DNA of 64,000 nt from Ruania zhangjianzhongii (GCF_008000995.1 NZ_CP042828.1:744001-808000), one strand, 5' to 3'. Counted from the first letter of the stretch, positions 1-9,851 are shown. Made by a program: numbers and translations. Notes: generated from the sequence alone by a model not told the origin.

Positions 1-363
1 CAGACCGGACCGGTCTTGCGCCTCGATCACCAACTTCTTCTCCACCGACCAGGGCCGGAAGGTGGCGAGCGGCGACGGTACGCCGAGCTCGTCCCGGAGG
101 ATGGCGATGAACTGCCGGAGTTCTGGCATCGGGACGCGTAGGTCGCGTCGGTATTGGCGCAGGAAGCCGGCCTCCACGAACTCGGCCCAGGTCACCGTGC
201 GGGTGTCGGTGGGTTCAGGCCGCAGGACAGGGAGGTAGGTCGTACCGCGTCGCGTGCCGCCTTCGAGCCAGTAGTGCAGGGTGCTCGGAGGCACACGGAG
301 GAGCCGGGCGGCCTCAGCCTCGGTATACATCTCCCGTTCGAGCAGGGACACAGACGCGATCAC
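1..363 (-). CDS. DUF433/MerR-like antitoxin-type DNA-binding protein, partial
   Basis: Read on the minus strand from a GTG at 361-363 (an ATG at 328-330 is the alternative start), this frame stays open to the window edge, so the C-terminus is missing. The N-terminus contains YTEAEAARLLRVPPSTLHYWLEG, a MerR/excisionase-like helix-turn-helix that reads 'stage in T-x-x-E-A-A-x-L-L'. It is followed by VTWAEFVEAGFLRQYRR and LRQFIAILRDELGV, a layout known from DUF433-containing VapB-like antitoxins. These often autoregulate and pair with a downstream toxin, which would lie outside the window. A perfect palindrome sits directly before the start. The family assignment is by motif memory, not by search. 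Confidence 0.6.
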   Translation of the reverse strand, partial: MIASVSLLEREMYTEAEAARLLRVPPSTLHYWLEGGTRRGTTYLPVLRPEPTDTRTVTWAEFVEAGFLRQYRRDLRVPMPELRQFIAILRDELGVPSPLATFRPWSVEKKLVIEAQDRSGL

Positions 364-365
364 AT

Positions 366-378
366 TGTCAGTCTGACA
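366..378. promoter_or_regulatory. Perfect palindrome TGTCAG-T-CTGACA
   Basis: A 6-1-6 inverted repeat lies three bases upstream of the GTG of the DUF433-type gene and 65 bases beyond the end of the HNH gene. Its place fits an autoregulatory operator. The same half-site recurs in the hairpin at 9852-9897. Confidence 0.45.
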
Positions 379-442
379 GAAGGAGCCTGGAAGGTCGCCG
401 CGATATCCACAGCCTGTTCGTGCGCAGTGGCGGTGACCGTCA

Positions 443-1336
443 TTACCGCAGGAACACCTCGTCCATGTGCCACGTCACCGCATCTGGCTCGGGCCGATCC
501 GCTCGCTTCGCCGGCACCGCGATCGGCTCCCCGGCCCGCGCGTAGAACTCGGTCCCGTTTCCGAACTCGGTGCGCAACTTTGGACTCACGTGCAGCCGGT
601 GCTTCTCGTCGATGCCAAGGTAGCCCTCGTCGAACAGCGTGTGTACGTCCGATCGCAGCAGCAGCCCGTTGCTCACCCGGTGCTTGCCCTCCCGTGAGAT
701 CGGCCGGATGTGCGCCGCCTGCAGTACCGGTCGGATCCGATCGCCGGTGATCGCGCACCGCCGCTGGTAGGCGTCGAGCACGAGCCCACGGAATGCGATC
801 TGCCCGACCCGCGGCACCATCAGCCTCGGGTCTCCGTACGTGGGGGAGTCCCCGCCCCGCGGGAGCGACCGTGCCAGTAGCGCGACCATCGCCTCCTCGA
901 TGGTGCTCCCGTCGGCTGCGTACGACTTCCACTGCACGATGTTCTTGGCGAAGTCGGCCGGGCCGTCGAGCTCGGTACCTTCCCGCGCGAAGAACAGGTC
1001 GCGCAGCAGCAAACACCCGATCAGTGGGTCCGGGTCCCGGTCCTTGCGATAGGCGGCGATCGCCCGCAGCAGATCCGCGTGGCTCTCGACGCCGTTCCCC
1101 TCCCCGAAGAGCTCCCACGCCTCGCTCACCCGCAACTGGGCGTAGCCACTGACGAACCCGCCGCCGACGAGTTGGTTCGCCGGCCAGTGCGTCTTGAACA
1201 AGAACGCTGACCCTTGGTCGGCCACCCGCCACGTCGCCCGCGGCCGTGGCACCCAGAAGTTCGCCTCCGTCAGATGGGGCCGGTCGCGGAGGTAGGCGGC
1301 CCAGTTGGCATCCGTCACTCCGATGGCTGCCTTCAT
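443..1336 (-). CDS. HNH endonuclease family protein
   Basis: Predicted 297-aa nuclease. The C-terminal third carries an HNH-type core (CAITGDRI, then LQAAHIRPI, then SNGLLLRSDVHTLFDEGYLGI), as in restriction-associated HNH proteins. The N-terminal half (GVTDANWAAYLRDRP, FWVPRP) is a typical non-catalytic part of this family and may recognise DNA. The frame can be extended to a GTG at 1417. I prefer the ATG at 1336 because TATTAT lies 6 nt upstream (leaderless promoter) and related proteins usually start at this MKAxIGVTD segment. It is divergent from the methylase operon at 1667, which suggests it is the restriction or effector partner of that locus. That pairing is inferred. Confidence 0.8.
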   Translation of the reverse strand: MKAAIGVTDANWAAYLRDRPHLTEANFWVPRPRATWRVADQGSAFLFKTHWPANQLVGGGFVSGYAQLRVSEAWELFGEGNGVESHADLLRAIAAYRKDRDPDPLIGCLLLRDLFFAREGTELDGPADFAKNIVQWKSYAADGSTIEEAMVALLARSLPRGGDSPTYGDPRLMVPRVGQIAFRGLVLDAYQRRCAITGDRIRPVLQAAHIRPISREGKHRVSNGLLLRSDVHTLFDEGYLGIDEKHRLHVSPKLRTEFGNGTEFYARAGEPIAVPAKRADRPEPDAVTWHMDEVFLR

Positions 1337-1342
1337 GGCCGT

Positions 1343-1348
1343 ATAATA
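1343..1348 (-). promoter_or_regulatory. Leaderless -10 box of the HNH gene
   Basis: TATTAT on the minus strand ends 6 nt before the ATG at 1336. Transcription would start at the A of the start codon. No good -35 is visible 17 nt upstream. Confidence 0.5.
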
Positions 1349-1633
1349 GGCGTCCGTTCCGAAGGCCGGCAGCCCTCTGCATTGGGCATCCGGCGACGGC
1401 GTCCCGTGCGTGATCACGTTTACTCACCGTGCGCTGGTCGCATCGCGATGGCGGTTCGGGTGCCGGTTTGACGCACCAGGTGCCTCGGAATCGCACCCGA
1501 ACCACGAGAGGCCGACGACCGCATCTATGCACCGGATGTCGGTGTCCTCTGCGATAGTGGACACGTGCCCAATGGAGTGGGCGCGCTGAGGTGTCACGTC
1601 ACGAGTTGGTAGGCGTTCGTGCGCGCATCGAAG

Positions 1634-1647
1634 CCCAATACATTGGG
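1634..1647. promoter_or_regulatory. Inverted repeat CCCAAT-AC-ATTGGG upstream of the methylase
   Basis: A perfect 6-2-6 palindrome lies 20 bases before the chosen methylase start, in the 330-bp divergent promoter region between the HNH gene and the methylase operon. It could be an operator for the defence operon. The ribosome binding site GAAGGAG is at 1652-1658. Confidence 0.4.
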
Positions 1648-1666
1648 TGTTGAAGGAGTAGTACGG

Positions 1667-4453
1667 GTGGAGCCGAAGCGGAAATTGATCGAGGTCGCAC
1701 TACCGCTGGAGGTGATCAACGCCGAGTCGGCTCGGGAGAAGTCGATCCGGCATGGGCACCCCTCCACACTGCACCTGTGGTGGGCGCGGCGCCCCCTTGC
1801 GGCAGCCCGCGCCGTGCTGTTCGCTCAGCTCGTCGACGACCCGTCCGCTCACCCGGACCGTTTCCCCACCGCAGAGGAGCAGCAGGTTGAGCGGAACCGG
1901 CTCCACGACATCATCGAGCGGTTGGTGGTCTGGGAGAACGTCAGGGATGAGAAGCTGCTTGCCGAGGCACGGGACGAGATCATGGCGTCCACTCGCGGGA
2001 ACCCGCCACCGATCTTGGATCCGTTCGCTGGCGGCGGCACGATTCCGTTGGAGGCACAGCGTCTTGGCCTGGAGGCGCACGCCTCGGACCTGAATTCGGT
2101 CGCTGTGCTGATCAACAAGGCGCTGATCGAGATCCCGCCCCGGTTCCGGGACCAGGCACCCGTGTCACCGGGGTTGGCCGACTCCGAGATCCGCACCTGG
2201 CGCGGCGCCGAAGGTCTCGCGGCTGACGTGCGCGCCTACGGCGAGTGGATGCGCGAGGAGGCCGAGCGCCGCATCGGTCACCTGTATCCGAAGGCGAACG
2301 TCGACGGGAAGCCGGCGACCGTTATCGCCTGGATCTGGGCCAGGACCGTCACCTGCCCGAACCCGGCCTGCCGGATCGAGATGCCGCTGGTCCGATCCTG
2401 GTGGCTCGGCAAGAAGAAGGGCAAGGAGGCCTACGTCGTCCCCGAGGTCGTCGGCGACCCCGATCACCCGAGCGGGCGGCGGATGGCGTACCGGATCGGG
2501 CACGATGCGAGCGGTCCGGTCAGCGACGGTACGGTCGGACGTCAGGGCGCCGAGTGCGTTGCGTGTAGCACTGGCGTCTCGCTGGAGTACATCCGCGAGG
2601 AAGGCAGAGCCGGCCGGATCGGTGCCCAACTCATGGCGACAGTTGCCGAGGGGAACCGGCGGCGGGTGTACCTCGAACCCGATGCCAAGCATGCTGCCGC
2701 CGCCGAGGTGGAAAAGCCGGTGGATGTGCCAGATGGCGAGCTTCCGATGGAGGCTCTTGGTTTCCGCGTGCAGAACTATGGGTTGACACGATGGGTGGAC
2801 CTCTTCACCAATCGCCAGCTCGTGGCGCTCACCACCTTCAGCGACATGGTCGCCGAGGCCCGAGAACGTGTGGTCGCCGATGCGGTCACGGCGGGGATGT
2901 CGCGTGGGGAACGCTTCACCGATGGTGGCACCGGCGCAGAGGCCTACGGTGACGCGGTGGCGACCTACCTGGGGTTGGGCGTGAGTCGGCTGGCAGATAT
3001 CGCGAACGGGCTTGCGCGGTGGGAAAACACCAGGGAACAGATCCGCAACCTCTTCAGCCGGCAGGTGATTCCGATGATATGGGACTTCGCCGAGACCACG
3101 CCTTTCGGGACGGCAGCCGGTTCCTACGAGGTCAGCCTGGGAAGCCTTTGCAAGGCGATCCGCGATACTGGCGGGCCGGCTTCTATCACGAAACAGGCTG
3201 ACGCATCGGCCCGCTCCTACGCGGGCGCCCTCATCTCCACCGATCCGCCTTACTACGACAATGTCCCTTATGCGGATCTGTCCGACTTCTTCTACGTCTG
3301 GCAGCGCCGAACGCTCCAAGACGTTCACCCGGACCTCTTTCGCACGCTGCTCGTGCCTAAAGCTGAGGAACTCGTCGCCGAGCCGTTCAGACACGGGGGT
3401 AAGGATGGGGCTAAGTCGTTCTTCGAGGATGGATTCCGGAGCGTGTTCGCCCGCGCGCGTGAGGCGGCGCTGCCCGACTATCCGATCACCGTCTACTACG
3501 CCTTCAAGCAGTCCGACACGAACGCTGAAGGCACCTCGTCATCAGGTTGGGAGACCCTGCTCGAGGGCATGATCCGTTCCGGTTGGGCGATCACCGCTAC
3601 GTGGCCGGTGCGAAGTGAATTGTCCAATCGCATGCGTGGCCAAGGAGCCAACGCGTTGGCGTCCTCCATCGTCCTCGCCCTCCGCCCGCGTCCGGAGGAT
3701 GCCCCTGCGACGGATCGACGCGGTTTCATCACCGACCTGCAGGACGAGTTGCCGCAAGCCCTCCGGGAGCTGCAGCACGGACGCATCGCCGCCGTCGACC
3801 TGCCGCAAGCGGCGATCGGCCCCGGGATGGCGGTCTTCTCCCGCTACTCCGCGGTCCACGAACCGGACGGCTCACCTATGACCGTCCGCTCCGCCCTGGC
3901 ACGGATCAACGAGATCCTCGACCAGGTGCTCAACGAGCAGGAGGGCGACTTCGACGCCGCCACCCGGTTCGCCATCGCCTGGTACCGCGCCCACGGCTAC
4001 TCAACGGGGCAGTTTGGCGACGCCGACAACATGGCCCGCTCCCGGAACACTGCCGTCGCCACCCTCGACCGCGGCGGCATCCTCACCAGCCGCGCCGGCA
4101 AGGTCACCCTCCTCAGACCCGACGACCTGCCCGCCGAGTATGACGTGGCCGGTGATGACCACACCGGCACGTGGGAAGCAGCGCATCACCTCATCCGGCT
4201 ACTCAGCACCGAGGGAATCCCCGCCGCCGGCGCCTTCCTCGCCGCTGCCCGCAACCGTCCGGACGGCGCCGTCGAGGATGACCAGGTGAAGGAGCTCGCC
4301 TACCTGCTCTTCCACATCGCCGAGCAACATGGCCGCACCGGCGACGCCCTCGCCTTCAACACCCTCGTCACCTCCTGGGGAGACATCCTTGACGCCGCGA
4401 GAAGCGCTGGCCCGGCCTACGCCCAGTCCGCCATGGACCTCACCGACATCTGA
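1667..4453 (+). CDS. DUF1156 adenine-specific DNA methylase with zinc ribbon
   Basis: A 928-aa methyltransferase of the DUF1156 (COG1743) family. The N-terminus KRKLIEVALPLEVINAESAREKS begins the DUF1156 domain. The SAM-binding motif is DPFAGGGT from D118. The catalytic motif IV is DPPYYDNVPY from D526. A zinc-ribbon-like insert has C230-x4-C235 and C297-x2-C300. The C-terminus (about residue 740 on) is a separate helical part. I chose GTG 1667 because GAAGGAG lies 8 nt upstream and the conserved domain begins immediately; an upstream GTG at 1619 adds 16 residues. It is followed by the DUF262 gene after 20 bp. Family members (PglXI in type 3 BREX, and others beside DUF499 ATPases) modify host DNA for self-recognition. 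That role is inferred here. Confidence 0.85.
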   Translation: MEPKRKLIEVALPLEVINAESAREKSIRHGHPSTLHLWWARRPLAAARAVLFAQLVDDPSAHPDRFPTAEEQQVERNRLHDIIERLVVWENVRDEKLLAEARDEIMASTRGNPPPILDPFAGGGTIPLEAQRLGLEAHASDLNSVAVLINKALIEIPPRFRDQAPVSPGLADSEIRTWRGAEGLAADVRAYGEWMREEAERRIGHLYPKANVDGKPATVIAWIWARTVTCPNPACRIEMPLVRSWWLGKKKGKEAYVVPEVVGDPDHPSGRRMAYRIGHDASGPVSDGTVGRQGAECVACSTGVSLEYIREEGRAGRIGAQLMATVAEGNRRRVYLEPDAKHAAAAEVEKPVDVPDGELPMEALGFRVQNYGLTRWVDLFTNRQLVALTTFSDMVAEARERVVADAVTAGMSRGERFTDGGTGAEAYGDAVATYLGLGVSRLADIANGLARWENTREQIRNLFSRQVIPMIWDFAETTPFGTAAGSYEVSLGSLCKAIRDTGGPASITKQADASARSYAGALISTDPPYYDNVPYADLSDFFYVWQRRTLQDVHPDLFRTLLVPKAEELVAEPFRHGGKDGAKSFFEDGFRSVFARAREAALPDYPITVYYAFKQSDTNAEGTSSSGWETLLEGMIRSGWAITATWPVRSELSNRMRGQGANALASSIVLALRPRPEDAPATDRRGFITDLQDELPQALRELQHGRIAAVDLPQAAIGPGMAVFSRYSAVHEPDGSPMTVRSALARINEILDQVLNEQEGDFDAATRFAIAWYRAHGYSTGQFGDADNMARSRNTAVATLDRGGILTSRAGKVTLLRPDDLPAEYDVAGDDHTGTWEAAHHLIRLLSTEGIPAAGAFLAAARNRPDGAVEDDQVKELAYLLFHIAEQHGRTGDALAFNTLVTSWGDILDAARSAGPAYAQSAMDLTDI

Positions 4454-4473
4454 TTCCCAGGGGGAGAACACCG

Positions 4474-6429
4474 ATGGGTTTCCAGACCCCGCAGAACCCG
4501 CTCAAGGACCTGATCAGCAAGATCCGGCGCGGCAGAATCCAACTTCCCGACTTCCAGCGCGGCTATGTCTGGGACGACGAACGGATCCGTTCCCTGCTGG
4601 TGACCATCCTCCAGGGGCACCCGCTCGGGGTGATCATGACCCTGGAGACCGGCAACGAGAACGTCCGCTTCAAACCCAGCCCGATCGAGGGCTCCGGCAT
4701 CGCCCCGGACACAGTCGAACCCGAACTGCTCGTACTCGACGGTCAGCAGCGGCTCACCTCCCTGTGTCAGGCGCTCACGGGACCTGTCGCCACGGTGAAC
4801 GCCAACGGCAAGCAGGTCGATCGTCGCTACTACCTCGACCTCACCCGGGCCCTGAACGCCCCCGATGACCTGGACGCCGCCGTCCGTTCCCTGCCCGCGG
4901 ACGGCAAGCTGAAGGAGAACTTCGACCGTGACGTCGTCCTTGACGTCTCCACCCGGGAGAACCAGATCGCCGAAGGGCTCTTCCCGCTGAGCCTTACCTA
5001 CGCCGACGAAGGCACCGACTGGCTCTGGGACTACCCCGACTCCACCGCCGCGCGCACCGTCCTCAACACGCTGATCAGACCGGCGCAGGGCTATCAGATT
5101 CCCTCGATCCAGCTCGACCGCTCCACGAGCAAAGCGGCTGTGACGACCGTTTTCGAGAAGGTCAATCAAGGCGGAATGAAGCTCACCGTCTTCGAGCTCC
5201 TGACCGCAAAGTTCGCCGGCGATCCCGACTACTTCCGCGAGTACGGTCGCGACTTCCGACTCAAGTCCGACTGGGACGAGACCGCCGCCGTGATCCGCCA
5301 CCACCCGGTGCTCGAGGGTGTCGGGTCGACCGAGTTCCTGCAGGCCGTCACGCTGCTGGCATCCCTGCGCTCCGACGGTGCGACCACGGCTCGCAAGGAA
5401 GACGTGCTCGACCTCGAGCTCTCCGACTACCTCACGTGGGCGCCGCGCGTACGCGGGGCTCTGCCGTGGGTGGCGGCCTTCCTCGAGGACCAGCACATCC
5501 ACAGCGGGCGTGACGTTCCCTATCCCACCCAGATCGTCTCCCTCGCCACGGTGCGCGTGGTGCTGGGGGAGGACATGGACGTGCACGGGGTGCGCCGTCG
5601 GCTTGCGCACTGGTACTGGTGCGGCGTGCTGGGGGAGCTGTACTCCTCTAGCACGGAGACCCGGTTCGCCCGCGACCTCGAACAGGTGCCCGAATGGGCG
5701 CGCGACCTCGACGGCGCCACCGCGGCACGCCCGCGCACGGTCGAGGACGCGAACTTCGTCGAGTCGCGGCTACTCTCCCTGCGCACCCGCAACGCTGCCG
5801 CCTACAAGGGGATCTATGCGCTCCTGATGGCGCAGGACACCCGCGACTGGCTGTTCAACCAGCCGTTCGACCGGGCCCACTACCGCGACCTGGCCGTGGA
5901 TATCCACCACATTTTCCCCAAGGCGTGGTGCCTGAAGAACGACATCGACCCGGCGCTGCGGGAGAGCATCGTCAACAAGACGCCGCTCGCGCGCAAGACC
6001 AACCAGGCCGTCGGTGGAGTGTCTCCGGCCGTCTACATGCCGCGGCTGTACGGGCGAGTCGGCATCCCACCCGAGGACCTGGACGCGATCGTCGCTGCGC
6101 ACCAGATTGACGTCGCAGCCCTGCGGGCCGGTGACTTCACCACCTTCTTCACCCACCGCCGGGAAGCGCTCTTGCAACTGATCGAGACTGCGATGGGCAA
6201 ACGGGCCGCACGGGACCTCGACGACGACGAACTGCTCGGCGGGAGCGAGGCTCCCGACCTATACGCGGCCGAGCCCGACGACCCTGAGGATGGCGTCGAC
6301 GAGCCGGACGAGGCGGGCCCGCCCCGCGATGCCCGTCCGCCCGACTACGCCGGCTGGCACGACGGCCCGGCACAGCCAGTCACACCGGCGTCCGTCACCG
6401 CCGATAGATCGAACATGGGAGGCAACTGA
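4474..6429 (+). CDS. DUF262/DUF1524 GmrSD-like nuclease
   Basis: 651 aa. The N-terminus is a DUF262 (ParB/Srx-like nucleotide-binding) domain with LPDFQRGYVWDDERIRSLL and the hallmark DGQQRLT from D89. The C-terminus is a DUF1524 His-Me nuclease: DIHHIFPK at 476-483, then SIVNKTPLARKTNQ. The same two modules make up type IV restriction enzymes such as GmrS-GmrD, BrxU and SspE, which use nucleotide hydrolysis to license cleavage of modified or foreign DNA. The last 60 residues are acidic and proline-rich. The start ATG has GGGGGAG upstream. It lies between the methylase (20-bp gap) and the DUF499 ATPase (1-bp gap), so all three are probably translated from one mRNA. Confidence 0.87.
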   Translation: MGFQTPQNPLKDLISKIRRGRIQLPDFQRGYVWDDERIRSLLVTILQGHPLGVIMTLETGNENVRFKPSPIEGSGIAPDTVEPELLVLDGQQRLTSLCQALTGPVATVNANGKQVDRRYYLDLTRALNAPDDLDAAVRSLPADGKLKENFDRDVVLDVSTRENQIAEGLFPLSLTYADEGTDWLWDYPDSTAARTVLNTLIRPAQGYQIPSIQLDRSTSKAAVTTVFEKVNQGGMKLTVFELLTAKFAGDPDYFREYGRDFRLKSDWDETAAVIRHHPVLEGVGSTEFLQAVTLLASLRSDGATTARKEDVLDLELSDYLTWAPRVRGALPWVAAFLEDQHIHSGRDVPYPTQIVSLATVRVVLGEDMDVHGVRRRLAHWYWCGVLGELYSSSTETRFARDLEQVPEWARDLDGATAARPRTVEDANFVESRLLSLRTRNAAAYKGIYALLMAQDTRDWLFNQPFDRAHYRDLAVDIHHIFPKAWCLKNDIDPALRESIVNKTPLARKTNQAVGGVSPAVYMPRLYGRVGIPPEDLDAIVAAHQIDVAALRAGDFTTFFTHRREALLQLIETAMGKRAARDLDDDELLGGSEAPDLYAAEPDDPEDGVDEPDEAGPPRDARPPDYAGWHDGPAQPVTPASVTADRSNMGGN

Positions 6430-6430
6430 C

Positions 6431-9400
6431 ATGGCCACGTCCAACCGCGACCGCATCGGGAAGATGTTCGACTTGCTCTCCCCGAACCTGGAGGCCTTCA
6501 TTCACCGCGCTGTCGGCTCCGAGCTGACCGCCGGGACCACCTGGGTGGATCTCGTCCGCCTGCGCGACCAGGACAAGGGCAACAAGGGTAAGGAGTACGC
6601 GGCAGAGGACCCGTACCTGCAGCTGCGCTTCATCACTCAGGGCATCGCGAACCAGGTCAAGCGCGGCTGGTGGCCGTTCAGCAAGCTTCTCTCCCGAGTG
6701 GAGGAGAGCCATGCGAGTGAGTTGTTCGGAGTACGCAACGACTGGGCACACGGGAAGTCATTCACCGACGACGACGCCTACCGAGCTCTTGACACCGCGG
6801 AGCGGTTCACCCGTGCCATCGGCGCACCCAAGGCTGCCGATGAGGTCCGCGACTTGCGGCTCAGTCTGCGCCGCGTGACCGCCGAGAAGGACGACCGGCG
6901 CAGCATCCGCAGCTCGGTGGTCAGCCCGGAGGTCTCCGGTCGCCGACCCTGGCGGGAAGTGCTGCCGCCGCACGAGGACGTCGCCACCGGCAACTTCCAG
7001 GCAGCCCAGTTTGCCGCCGACCTCTACCAGGTAGCCACCAACACTGAGGCGAACGCCGCCTATGCCGACCCGGTCGAGTTCTTCTCCCGCACCTACCTCA
7101 CCGAGGGCTTGCAGGATCTCGTCGGCCGAGCCGTCCGGCGCCTGGCCGGAGACCAGAATGCTTCCCCGGTGGTGAACCTGCAGACCAACTTCGGTGGTGG
7201 CAAGACCCACTCGATGCTCGCTCTCTGGCACCTCGCAGCCGGGCGACCAGCCGCCGACTACCCCCAGGACGTTCAGGAGCTGCTCGCGCAGCACGGATAC
7301 GACGCCACCACCGATGTGCGGCGGGTGGCCCTGGTCGGTCAGCACCTCGCCGTCTCCGGACAGGTGAAGGAGGACGGCACCCGCGTCAACACCCTCTGGG
7401 GCGAGCTCGCCTGGCAGCTCGGCGGTCGGGACGCCTACGAGATCGTCCGCGCCAGCGACGAAGCGAGCACCGCCCCCGGGGAAGCCCTGCATCGGTTACT
7501 GCGCAGCCACGCACCGGCGCTGATCCTGATCGACGAATGGGTCGCCTACGCCCGCCAGCTCATCAGCCCCGAGACCCAGGCTGGCGGGGCGTTCGACACC
7601 CAGTTCACCTTCGCCCAATCCCTGACCGAAGCGGCGGCCGCGATCCCCGGGCTGTTCCTGGCCATCTCCATCCCTGCCTCCCACCAGAGCGAGTCGGCCG
7701 GCGCCGTCGTCGGTAACGAAGAAGAGGTAGGCGGAGCACACGGCCAGGAGGCGCTGCGCCGCTTGCAGAACGTGGTGCGCCGGGTCGCCGACCAGTGGCG
7801 GCCAGCGTCCTCCAACGAGGCATATCACATCGTGCGGCAGCGGCTGTTCGTACAACCGGACGCCCAAGCGCTCGCCGAGATCCGGTCCGTGGCGCGCCAG
7901 TTCGGCGAGATGTACCGGGCCAACCCGGGCGACTTCCCCACGGATGCCCGCGATAGTGAGTACGAGGCCCGGATTCGGCAGACCTACCCGATCCATCCGG
8001 AACTGTTCGACCGGCTGTATGAGGACTGGTCGTCCCTAGAGCGGTTCCAGCGCACCCGTGGTGTGCTGCGGCTGCTGAACGTAGTGATCCACGCGCTCTG
8101 GGTAGGTGAGGATGCCTCTCCGCTGATTCTTCCCGGGTCCGTGCCGCTGGCCGCCGGGGACGTGAACTCCGAGCTCACCCAGTACCTGCCGGATTCGTGG
8201 AAGGCGGTCATCGACGCCGATGTGGACGGGCCGCAGTCCGAACCCGCCCGGATCGATGCCGGGCGGCCGGTGTTCGGGCAGCGGTCGGTGACCAAGCGGC
8301 TCGCTCGCACCGTGTTCATCGGCTCCGCACCCCGGCTCGGTAGTGCGCAGAAGGGGATCGAGACCACCAGGGTGTTCCTCGGCACGGCAGTCCCCGGCGA
8401 TGTGACCGGCAACTTCCACTCCGCGCTCGCGGCGCTTGGCGACCGGGCCACCTACTTTTACTCCGGTGCCGGGAAATTCTGGTATGACCTGCAGGCGAAC
8501 ATCTCTCGCCGCGCGAAGGACCACGCCGAACGCCTACATGACGAAGAGGTTTGGGCCGAGATCCAGCGGCTCCTCAAGGACCAGTCGATGCAGCGGGGCG
8601 ATTTCGCCGGCGTGCACGTGTGCCCGGAGGAGAACGCTGACATCCCGGATACCGATGAAGCCCGGCTGGTGATCCTGCACCCCCAGTACGCGCACAAGCG
8701 CGACGACCAGGACTCCACCGCTCGCGCGTTCGCCCGCCAGGCCGCCGAACGCCGCGGCTCGGCCGCCCGCACCTACCGGAACATGGTGGTGTTCCTCGCC
8801 GCCGACTCCGGCCGCATGACTGAGCTGAACGCCGCGGTGCGTGAGTTCCTCGGCTGGAGCGAGGTGGCCGACCACGCCACTGACCTCGATCTGACTGAGA
8901 ACCAGAAGAACCAGGCGATCGAGCGGCGACGGCAGGCCGGGGAGACCGCCCGATCGCGACTACTGAACACCTACCAGTGGGCGCTGCTGCCTACTGAGCG
9001 GGAGGCCGGCACGGGGTTCCGCATCTCCGAGCGAAAAGTGGAGGGCTCGGCTGACTCGCTCGCCGAACGAGTGACCCGGCGGCTCGGCAACGACGGTGAA
9101 CTGAACACCCGGCAGGCGGCGGTGAACATCCGCCGTCAACTGGATCGGATCCCTCAACTGTGGGCGGCCGGGCACGTGAGCGTCGGGGAGCTCTGGGCGG
9201 CGTTCGCCAGCTACCCGTACCTGAGCCGGTTGCGAGACCAGCAGGTGCTCGGGCAGGGAGTGACCGACCACCTCGTCACCTGGGACCGGGACGGATTCGC
9301 GCTCGCCGAGGCATGGGACGAATCAACCGAGCGATATGGAGGCCTGTGGCTGCCTGACGACGCAAGTTCCGCTCCTATGGTCACGGCCAGCACACTCGTG

Positions 9401-9832
9401 GTCCAGTCGGAGCGGGCGCGTGCCCAGCGGGAGAAGGATCAGGCCGAGGAGGCCGAGCGCCGTTCCCGCGCCGACCAGGGCGGAACAGCCACGGTGCCCG
9501 CAGGGAGAGGTGAGCCAGACGGTGGAACTCAGGGGACGCCGTCGCCCGCTGGGGCGAACCCCGTGGGCGGGACGGCTGTGCCACCTACGGAGCCAGCCCC
9601 GAAGACCAGGTTCTTCGGCTCGCGCGAGCTGCGGCCCGATGCGCTCGGACTCGACTTCAGGAAGGTGCACGACGAGGTACTTGCCCATCTCGCGCAGCCG
9701 GGAGTGCAGCTCACCGTGCGCATCGACGTTGAGGCCATCAAGAGCGAGGGGTTCGATGCCGGCCAGGTGCGGACCGTCTCGGAGAACGCCCGCACCTTGA
9801 AATTCGACCAGTCCGGGTTCGAGGAGGCGTGA
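6431..9832 (+). CDS. HEPN (Swt1-like) - DUF499 ATPase, PglY/BrxC-like
   Basis: 1133 aa. Residues 1-135 form a Swt1-type HEPN domain (FDLLSPNLEAFI, then R102-NDWA-H107, an R-x4-H HEPN ribonuclease-type motif). The DUF499 AAA+-type ATPase follows: Walker A FGGGKTH at 254-260 and Walker B LILIDE at 364-369. A charged linker (AREKDQAEEAERR) precedes a small C-terminal domain rich in acidic and basic residues. DUF499 proteins relate to PglY/BrxC of BREX. The ATG at 6431 has GGGAGG at 6418-6423; an upstream in-frame GTG would overlap the DUF262 gene deeply. It is the last gene of the methylase-DUF262-DUF499 operon and probably its motor or sensor. Confidence 0.87.
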   Translation: MATSNRDRIGKMFDLLSPNLEAFIHRAVGSELTAGTTWVDLVRLRDQDKGNKGKEYAAEDPYLQLRFITQGIANQVKRGWWPFSKLLSRVEESHASELFGVRNDWAHGKSFTDDDAYRALDTAERFTRAIGAPKAADEVRDLRLSLRRVTAEKDDRRSIRSSVVSPEVSGRRPWREVLPPHEDVATGNFQAAQFAADLYQVATNTEANAAYADPVEFFSRTYLTEGLQDLVGRAVRRLAGDQNASPVVNLQTNFGGGKTHSMLALWHLAAGRPAADYPQDVQELLAQHGYDATTDVRRVALVGQHLAVSGQVKEDGTRVNTLWGELAWQLGGRDAYEIVRASDEASTAPGEALHRLLRSHAPALILIDEWVAYARQLISPETQAGGAFDTQFTFAQSLTEAAAAIPGLFLAISIPASHQSESAGAVVGNEEEVGGAHGQEALRRLQNVVRRVADQWRPASSNEAYHIVRQRLFVQPDAQALAEIRSVARQFGEMYRANPGDFPTDARDSEYEARIRQTYPIHPELFDRLYEDWSSLERFQRTRGVLRLLNVVIHALWVGEDASPLILPGSVPLAAGDVNSELTQYLPDSWKAVIDADVDGPQSEPARIDAGRPVFGQRSVTKRLARTVFIGSAPRLGSAQKGIETTRVFLGTAVPGDVTGNFHSALAALGDRATYFYSGAGKFWYDLQANISRRAKDHAERLHDEEVWAEIQRLLKDQSMQRGDFAGVHVCPEENADIPDTDEARLVILHPQYAHKRDDQDSTARAFARQAAERRGSAARTYRNMVVFLAADSGRMTELNAAVREFLGWSEVADHATDLDLTENQKNQAIERRRQAGETARSRLLNTYQWALLPTEREAGTGFRISERKVEGSADSLAERVTRRLGNDGELNTRQAAVNIRRQLDRIPQLWAAGHVSVGELWAAFASYPYLSRLRDQQVLGQGVTDHLVTWDRDGFALAEAWDESTERYGGLWLPDDASSAPMVTASTLVVQSERARAQREKDQAEEAERRSRADQGGTATVPAGRGEPDGGTQGTPSPAGANPVGGTAVPPTEPAPKTRFFGSRELRPDALGLDFRKVHDEVLAHLAQPGVQLTVRIDVEAIKSEGFDAGQVRTVSENARTLKFDQSGFEEA

Positions 9833-9851
9833 GCCCTACCCGGCTTCCCGG

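Noticed and set aside
2165-3394. 409-aa minus-strand frame opposite the methylase
   Set aside because: It is a shadow of the methylase codons; no domain is seen and the plus strand has all methylase motifs.
4417-5610. 397-aa minus-strand frame opposite the DUF262 gene
   Set aside because: Shadow frame; the plus strand carries DGQQRLT and the HNH.
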